Below are positions 59,018 through 64,000 of a DNA stretch of 64,000 nucleotides, one piece after another. Every line of letters begins with the position of its first letter. Position 1 is the first letter of the stretch. Source of the DNA: Streptomyces sp. NBC_00162 (GTDB lineage: Bacteria; Actinomycetota; Actinomycetes; Streptomycetales; Streptomycetaceae); NCBI RefSeq assembly GCF_024611995.1, contig NZ_CP102509.1, positions 2,108,001-2,172,000 on the forward strand. Reading direction: 5' to 3'. Under the pieces are notes generated by a model, which ran no database searches, was not told the DNA's origin, and saw only the letters and a list, made by a program, of their open reading frames with translations. The position numbers and the translations under genes were made by a program.

Positions 59018-59649
59018 GTAGGCGAGGCGGGTGTGGTCGTCGAGGGCGGTGTGGAGGTAGGCCCAGCCGGCGCCGGTCTTGTTGGGCCGGCCTTCGGCCC
59101 GGCCGAGGGCTTTGTGGCCGCCGTCGTCGGGGATCCGTCCGAGTTTCTTGACGTCGATGTGGACGAGTTCGCCGGTGGCCCGGTCGAGTGCGGCCAGGGG
59201 CGGCTGACCGTGGCGGGTCAGGATGCGGTGGGCGGTCGAGGCCGCGATGCCGCAGCGGGCGGTGAGCCTCAGCGGCCCGATGCGGTGCTCGCGCCGCAGC
59301 CGCAAAACGTGTTCCTCCACCGCGGCCGGCGTCCTGGCGGGGCTGGTGGTGCGGTCGGCTGGAGCGGTTCATTCCGGCGATGCCCAGGGTCCGGTAGCGG
59401 GATGCCCAGCGGGCCGCGGTGGTATGGCTGACCTGGAAACGTTCCGCGGCCCGTCGCACAGGCCAGCCGTCGTCGACGACACAACGGGCCAGACGAAGTC
59501 GCCCGGTCTCGGTCAGCGGGGCATCACGGTGGGACACGAGGGCCTCCTGGACCGGTGAAGATGTCGCAATCCCCACCAAACCCAGAAGGCCCTCACCCGT
59601 TCAAGAACCCAGCACGCGTGTCACCAACGTCCCGGGACAACACACCTAG
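59018..59649 (-). pseudogene. Truncated, frameshifted IS481-family element
   Basis: Closely related to the complete element at 17442-18500. The right end is the same up to CAACACAC and a CTAG (59646-59649). The transposase reads normally from GTG 59537 to about the SRPHHQP region, shifts frame near 59340, continues through HIDVKKLGRIPD, and stops matching at LAY (59018). The left half of the IS, with the second and third catalytic residues, is lost. Confidence 0.85.
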
Positions 59650-59729
59650 GGCGTGGTTCCACAGGGTGGGTAGCAGGCCGCTCGAGGAGGCGTGTATCGA
59701 GTCTGCGGCGCCGTAGCGGGCCGGGCACG

Positions 59730-60529
59730 TCACCGCGGCGGCAAGGGTGTGCGCAGTGTGGTGCGCCCCTGATCCCAGGCGTTGCGGATGTGGGCGGCGA
59801 ACTGGTCTTCCAGCAGGACCGTCGCCGCGCAGCCGAAGGCGATGTCGGGTTCCAGGGCGGGTTCTTCGGCGAGGAGGCCACCGATGACCTCGTGGCGTAC
59901 GACTTGTTCGTGGACGGCGTCGGCCTCGACGTGCTCGGCGTAGAAGTGTTCCGCCGCCGGCCCCGCATTACACCGCAGCATGGCTTTGGCGAGGCGGCGG
60001 GAGCCCGGTGAGGAGGTGACCTCGAGGCAGGCGAAGTGCCCGACAAGGGCGCCGCGCAGGGCGCGGTGCAGGCCGAAGAGGGACATCAGGTTGACGGTGG
60101 CGAGCAGGGGCGCGGGGGCCTGGTCGAGGTAGCGGCCGTATGCGGGGTCGAGGCCGAGGTCGGTCATGAGGTCGGCGAAGAGCTGGGCGTGGATGCGGTC
60201 GGGGTGGCCGGCGCCGAACTCGTCGTACTCGATGGCCGCCATCGCGGCCTTGGCCCGGCCGGTCAGCCGCGGGATGACCCAGGCGTGGGGGTCGGCTTCC
60301 TTGAGGTGGTAGAGGGAGCGTAGCGCCGCGTACTCGCGCAACTGCCAGAGTTCGCCTTCGGTTTCGAGGTGGTGGCTGATGCTTTCGGTCAGGTCCACGG
60401 GTTCGACGAGGAGTGGGGCGAAGGCTTCCTCGACGGAGCGGGGCGCGTCGTGGAGTTCGGTGCGCAGTGCGTGGAGGAACCGGGTTTCCAGGGCTTGGCG
60501 CAGGCGCAGGACTCGCCTGCAACGCTCAT
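59730..60529 (-). pseudogene. Iron-dependent redox enzyme (haem-oxygenase-like fold), N-terminal frameshift
   Basis: From GTG 60398 a 222-residue frame (VDLTESISHHLETEGELWQL...) reads as an iron-containing redox enzyme of the haem-oxygenase-like diiron fold. The ligand-like cluster is FYAEHVEADAVHEQVVRHEV. The likely true start is ATG 60529, which has AGGAG five bases upstream. It begins MSVAGES, but the homologous continuation (LRQALETRFLHALRTELHD) lies in another frame, so a one-base deletion near 60505 separates them. A shorter product from 60398 might still be made. Confidence 0.65.
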
Positions 60530-60741
60530 GATCACTCCTGGAATCTGGGGGAGAGCGGATGCCACCAGCGCGCCAAGCCCCGCAAGATCACCATCGGCGG
60601 CGAGAGCGGCCGCAAGCAGATCTCCGGCTGAACCCTCCCGCACCAGCCGGCAGCGGAGGGCGGGAAGAGCCGATTCCCTCCGGCACCCCGCCCTCCGCCC
60701 CGCCCCGTCTCGCCCCTTCACCCCTTCTCGGAGGTGTCGTG

Positions 60742-61137
60742 ATGTCGATGCGCAGGGAGTCATTCCTGGCCCACGTCCAGGAACGCGGCGAGTACGAAAC
60801 CACGGAAGAAGCCGATCGCGTTGCCCGCGTCGTCCTGGCTCTGCTGGGCGCTCACCTGGTCGGCAGCGCACGGGCCGAGCTCGCGGCCCGGCTGCCCGAG
60901 ACCTACGCCCTGATCCTCCTCAACCCCCTGCAGGCCGCCGAACCCCTCTCGCCCGAACGGTTCGTCCGCGCGACCGCCGCCTGGATCGAAGGCGCCACCG
61001 AGAAGACAGCCCTGTGGGACATCGGCGCCGTCCTGTCCACCGCGGCCGCCGCCGCGGGCGACGTCCTCACCCGCGAGGTCCTGCTCCAGCTCCCACCCGG
61101 CTACGACCTCCTCTTCGGCCACCCCCAGCCCACCTGA
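60742..61137 (+). CDS. DUF2267 domain protein
   Basis: A 131-residue DUF2267 protein (FLAHVQERGEYETTEEADRVARVVLALLGAHL, ending LPPGYDLLFG). These small helical proteins have no settled function and often sit with stress or gas-vesicle-like genes. GGAGG precedes ATG 60742 by seven bases. Confidence 0.85.
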   Translation: MSMRRESFLAHVQERGEYETTEEADRVARVVLALLGAHLVGSARAELAARLPETYALILLNPLQAAEPLSPERFVRATAAWIEGATEKTALWDIGAVLSTAAAAAGDVLTREVLLQLPPGYDLLFGHPQPT

Positions 61138-61187
61138 GCGAAGTCGGCCGCAGACCCGAACCATCGAAGAGAAAGGCAACCGCAGCC

Positions 61188-61631
61188 ATGTACGACCAGC
61201 CTCGACCGAACCCGGCCCCGCCCGCCATGACGTTCGAGCAGATGCTGGAGCGTGTGCGCTACGAGGGTGCGTACCCCACCCGCGAACGCGCCGAGGAAGC
61301 CGTCCGCACCGTCTTGGCCGCCCTAGGCCGGCAAGTCACCGGAGACGAACGCGTCGACCTCGCACAGCGCCTGCCCGTCGAGGCCGCCCTCACCCTCACC
61401 GCCCAGATCCCCGACACCGAACAGCTCACCGGCTGGGGCTTCATCAAGGACCTGGCCATCCGCACCGGCGGCACCCCCGCCACCGCACGCTGGGACACCG
61501 GCGCCGTACTCGCCGTCGTCACACGCCTCGCGGGACCCGGCCTCCTCGCCCGCATCCTCCACCAGCTCCCCGGCGGCTACGCCCTCCTCTTCGGCCAGGC
61601 GGAACTGCGCCAGCCCCAGCCCGCAGCCTGA
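61188..61631 (+). CDS. DUF2267 domain protein (paralogue)
   Basis: A 147-residue DUF2267 protein (MLERVRYEGAYPTRERAEEAVRTVLAALG, ending LPGGYALLFG). It is clearly related to the preceding gene, which it follows by 50 bases, so the pair probably arose by duplication. GAAAGG precedes ATG 61188. Function unknown. Confidence 0.85.
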   Translation: MYDQPRPNPAPPAMTFEQMLERVRYEGAYPTRERAEEAVRTVLAALGRQVTGDERVDLAQRLPVEAALTLTAQIPDTEQLTGWGFIKDLAIRTGGTPATARWDTGAVLAVVTRLAGPGLLARILHQLPGGYALLFGQAELRQPQPAA

Positions 61632-61652
61632 TCCGGCGCTCCGATACAGCGT

Positions 61653-61688
61653 TGAGGGCCCGACCCCGATGCACCGGTCGGGCCCTCA
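61653..61688. terminator. Terminator after the DUF2267 pair
   Basis: Perfect 13-base arms (TGAGGGCCCGACC and GGTCGGGCCCTCA) lie between two convergent genes. Confidence 0.8.
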
Positions 61689-61720
61689 GCCCTGCGGCGG
61701 GTTAGCGCCGTAGTCGCGGG

Positions 61721-62080
61721 TCAGTTGTCGGAGTAGCTGAAGTCACCCACGGTCCAGGCGCTGACGTCCTTGATCGAGATGCGGTACATCCCGCCCGTCT
61801 CCGGGATGCCCACGGTTCCCTGCAGGATCCGCGCCACATGGAAGTGCAGATGTGTGAGCGGCCCCTCCTTGGGTGTCGTGGCAGTGAAGACGGCGGAGAA
61901 CTCGCCCAGGCGGGCGGAATCCGTCAGCACCTCCGACACCCGTTCTCTCCACACGGCTTCGGGGGCGAGCCGGCCGGTGATGACAGCACCGCCGGTGACC
62001 ACGGTCAGGGACATCTGGTTGCTCTGCCCGGACTCCACCAGGGCGGCGACGTTCACGAGCAGCTCGTCAGGCTTCGACAT
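61721..62080 (-). CDS. GvpU-like small protein
   Basis: A 119-residue protein (MSKPDELLVNVAALVESGQSNQMSLTVVTGGAVITGRL...) whose N-terminal pattern resembles the gas vesicle accessory protein GvpU. No other gvp gene is present, so the name is structural only. ATG 62080 is chosen; an ATG at 62095 lies only one base from its GGAG. Confidence 0.6.
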   Translation of the reverse strand: MSKPDELLVNVAALVESGQSNQMSLTVVTGGAVITGRLAPEAVWRERVSEVLTDSARLGEFSAVFTATTPKEGPLTHLHFHVARILQGTVGIPETGGMYRISIKDVSAWTVGDFSYSDN

Positions 62081-62562
62081 GGAAGTCAATTCCATTCTCC
62101 ACCGCGCCCCGGCGGGCGGAGCCTGCGGTCTATGCGGATCCTACGAGCCCGCGTGTCACTCAGGCCATCATGTTTCCGCGCTCCTGCCTGCTTCACGCAG
62201 GGGAGCGATAATCGATGGAGTGGCAGAACGCCGCTTCATCCCCGCACATCGAGCAAGACGATGTGTCGTGCAAGCCTCTGGTCCAGAGACTGACGCTGGC
62301 ATCGCACGGTCCGAGCCGCCTGGTGAAGCAACGATTGTGCTTGCAAGGCCTGCTCGGGCGGCCGCTGTCGGGCCTCAGAATTGCCAGTGGCGCCGGGTTG
62401 GCCGAGCCCCTCGCCAAGGCGTGTGCCGGGCCCGTGCCCCAACCGTGCCCTTAAGGACGGTCAACAGCGGTCAGACCCGGATCCCGGAAGGCCTCCGAGA
62501 GGGGTCCAGCAAGGCCTGTTTACGCAGGTCAGGCGTAGTGCGGACGGCCTCCGCGCAGTAGA
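62081..62562. other. Non-coding stretch before the tRNA-Gly fragment
   Basis: About 480 bases without a convincing gene. Short open frames exist on both strands but have no ribosome site or family resemblance. If the island ends at the tRNA fragment, this would be its right margin. Confidence 0.45.
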
Positions 62563-62604
62563 TTCCCAAGCTTATAGCGCGGGTTCGATTCCCGTCATCC
62601 GCTC
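62563..62604 (+). other. tRNA-Gly 3' fragment, probable attachment site of an integrated element
   Basis: The sequence runs from an anticodon-loop-like TTCCCAAGC through a T arm (GCGGG, loop TTCGATT, CCCGT) to the acceptor strand CATCCGC and discriminator T, as in tRNA-Gly. The 5' half (acceptor, D arm) is absent. Actinobacterial elements often integrate from the anticodon loop to the 3' end of a tRNA and leave such a copy. The real tRNA terminator follows. No integrase is seen in the window. Confidence 0.7.
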
Positions 62605-62608
62605 TTGC

Positions 62609-62641
62609 AAGAAGGCCCAGGTCAGCGACCTGGGCCTTCTT
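62609..62641 (+). terminator. Terminator of the former tRNA locus
   Basis: Perfect 15-base arms (AAGAAGGCCCAGGTC and GACCTGGGCCTTCTT) with a three-base loop, starting five bases after the tRNA 3' end. Confidence 0.85.
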
Positions 62642-63440
62642 CATTGTCTAGACCTCTCAGCCTTCGCCGTGCCCTCCGCGTGCCCCAACTCGCCTGAATG
62701 CCCTGGCCAGAAGCCTCTTCGCGCACCACTTGCACCGCAGGAGCGCGATGCCGCCTCGCACCGCGAGCAGGAATTCGCGCGACCCGCGCCACAGGCCCGC
62801 TCCGGTTCGCCCGTTCACACCCTGAAACGCGGACGATCAACCACCCCGCCCGCGCTACCCAGTTCGCGAGGGCACAGCACCCCCACCGACCCCAGGCACC
62901 CCAGCCGCCGGAGGCTGCCCCATCAAGCAGTTGGGCATGGGAGGACTGCGTAGCGGCAAGCCCACTCCGGGCACCCGGGCCACCTCCACGGCAACGACTT
63001 CGCGTTCGTTGTCGTACAGGACCTCACCACCGCGAGGACCGCTCCAGCGGTCCGCCACGTCGGGACCCGCCCCCAATACGTCCTCAACCAGCCAACTTCG
63101 CTGCCGCCTCCTGCAGCCGGCGGCGAGCACCTAAAAAACGCTGCGGTCGGGGTGAACCAATATCTGTCACCGCGGCCTAAGAATTTAACGGATCCCGCGG
63201 GGAGAGTTTCTACCGCAACACGGCGGCCGGAAATATTCAACGCGCACAAGCCACTGCAGCGTGCTACTGTCGATCTCGGTTGCAGTTTTGGTACCCAAGA
63301 ACTTCAAGCGCCTCCAGCAGGAATTCATTCCGCTAGAAGCGCTTTGTATTTCCCGGTCATTTACCGGGCGGGGCATCATCGCGGCGACACGGCGTCCGCA
63401 CAGTGCAGATGCTGGTGTATTGCCCCAAAGGAGATATGAC
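62642..63440. other. Non-coding stretch and leader ahead of the cold-shock gene
   Basis: About 800 bases without a convincing gene. The right part turns A/T-richer from about 63180 and should hold the cold-shock promoter and a long leader, as is common for csp genes. A possible TTTGTATTT -10-like stretch lies near 63343. I see no known RNA family. Confidence 0.45.
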
Positions 63441-63644
63441 ATGGCTGCTGGTACCGTTAAGTGGTTCAATGCGGAAAAGGGTTTCGGCTTCATCGAGCAG
63501 GACGGTGGCGGCGCTGACGTCTTCGCCCACTACTCGAACATCGCCGCCCAGGGCTTCCGCGAGCTGAACGAGGGCCAGAAGGTCACCTTCGACATCGCGC
63601 AGGGCCAGAAGGGCCCGACGGCCGAGAACATCGTTCCCGCCTGA
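63441..63644 (+). CDS. Cold-shock protein (CspA family)
   Basis: A 67-residue OB-fold RNA-binding protein with RNP1 KGFGFIEQ and RNP2 VFAHYSNI. It opens RNA secondary structure and acts as an RNA chaperone. AAAGGAG lies nine bases before ATG 63441. Length and composition are typical of Streptomyces Csp proteins. Confidence 0.96.
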   Translation: MAAGTVKWFNAEKGFGFIEQDGGGADVFAHYSNIAAQGFRELNEGQKVTFDIAQGQKGPTAENIVPA

Positions 63645-63660
63645 CGCTGACGCGCATTCT

Positions 63661-63702
63661 GCAGCTGGGGCCCGCATCCTTCGGGGTGCGGGCCCCAGCT
63701 GC
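63661..63702 (+). terminator. Cold-shock gene terminator
   Basis: Sixteen paired bases (GCAGCTGGGGCCCGCA against TGCGGGCCCCAGCTGC) 16 bases after the stop codon. Confidence 0.85.
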
Positions 63703-63929
63703 ATGCATTTCCCGCGGTGGGTTGACCCGCGGTATTGAGCATTGGGGCACTCGGTCGACCGGCCCTCTCGGGGCTGCACCCGAGTCAATTGCTTTGGTTG
63801 TTGCGTCCACATGACGCCACCTTATTCCAGCGCCTGAGCCCGTACAGATTTCCTGTCCGCCAGATCCGCTTTCGCATTCCATTCGGCCCGTTCTCGCAAT
63901 TCCCTGCGCCGCTCCTACGCTGCGGGAAT

Positions 63930-63956
63930 TCCTTGATACGTGCCGCATCAAGGAAG
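63930..63956 (+). promoter_or_regulatory. Hairpin covering the ribosome site of the last gene
   Basis: Perfect 9-base arms TTCCTTGAT (63930-63938) and ATCAAGGAA (63948-63956) enclose nine bases. The 3' arm contains most of the AAGGAAGG ribosome site (63951-63958) for ATG 63964. The fold could hide the site and control translation. Confidence 0.5.
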
Positions 63957-63963
63957 GTTCCGC

Positions 63964-64000
63964 ATGAACCCCGCACGTACCTACGACCGCTCCTCCCGCA
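63964..64000 (+). CDS. Start of a gene cut by the window edge, possibly a DEAD-box RNA helicase
   Basis: Only 12 codons are visible (MNPARTYDRSSR). AAGGAAGG lies five bases before ATG 63964. In Streptomyces a DEAD-box helicase with a similar basic N-terminus commonly follows a cold-shock gene, so that identity is a guess from context. Confidence 0.45.
   Translation, partial: MNPARTYDRSSR

Noticed and set aside
62215..62454. Short open frame after the GvpU-like gene
   Set aside because: No ribosome site, composition unlike a gene, and overlapping frames on both strands are equally open.

Overview
The window is a very GC-rich chromosome segment with the gene style of Streptomyces: G/C in nearly every third codon position, many GTG starts, and operons joined by 4-base ATGA/GTGA overlaps. 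The left 54 kb is ordinary chromosome. The right 8 kb (about 54.5-62.6 kb) looks like an accessory island carrying broken genes, an IS remnant and a tRNA-Gly 3' fragment.

Layout. 1-8.4 kb: a glutamate-type ABC transporter (gluA, and gluB cut by the window edge), a small unknown protein, exonuclease III, a metallo-beta-lactamase-fold hydrolase, and a five-gene operon for a ribose/xylose-class sugar ABC transporter with a ROK sugar kinase. 8.5-13.8 kb: a Gfo/Idh/MocA oxidoreductase, a cytochrome P450, a DMT exporter, a DHFR-fold reductase and an SDR. 13.8-17.4 kb: allantoicase and allantoinase, divergent from an IclR-type repressor (allR), with an IS481-family element inserted exactly at the allR stop codon. 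18.6-24.7 kb: an FtsX-type ABC exporter, a NarL-type two-component system, a MocR regulator and a MobA-like nucleotidyltransferase. 25.0-38.4 kb: malate synthase, an SGNH hydrolase, an exonuclease, a xanthine/uracil-type permease, 8-oxoguanine deaminase, uricase, HIU hydrolase, OHCU decarboxylase, a small HTH protein, hydroxypyruvate isomerase, tartronate semialdehyde reductase and catalase. 38.7-46.6 kb: a seven-gene agmatine-to-putrescine operon with its own peptide-type ABC importer, under a divergent TetR regulator. 46.7-54.5 kb: glyoxylate carboligase, a zinc-ribbon protein, glutathione peroxidase, an acyl-CoA synthetase, a winged-helix protein and a CorA-type channel. 54.5-62.6 kb: an AbiEii-like nucleotidyltransferase with a small partner, a decayed cupredoxin gene, two GAF/ANTAR-type proteins, a STAS protein, a truncated IS481 copy fused to a chitin-binding domain, a frameshifted diiron-type redox enzyme, two DUF2267 proteins and a GvpU-like protein. 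63.4-64 kb: a cold-shock protein and the start of a further gene.

How the genes fit together. Most of 13.8-48.5 kb serves one purpose: turning purine waste into central carbon and nitrogen. The route is urate to 5-hydroxyisourate, OHCU, allantoin, allantoate and glyoxylate. Glyoxylate then goes to malate (AceB) or to tartronate semialdehyde and glycerate (Gcl, Hyi, GlxR). KatA removes the peroxide made by uricase. Xanthine dehydrogenase and ureidoglycolate lyase are not in the window.

The most notable signal is regulatory. A 15-bp palindrome of the form TTCCR-N5-YRGAA occurs as a pair spaced exactly 21 bp at allB/allR, aceB, hyi and gcl, and as one good copy plus a half-site at katA. It usually starts two bases after the -10 box. 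A second motif, TTCAAC-N4-TGTTGAC, overlaps the -35 box of the uricase operon and katA and recurs at allB. Together they suggest a two-input ureide/glyoxylate regulon.
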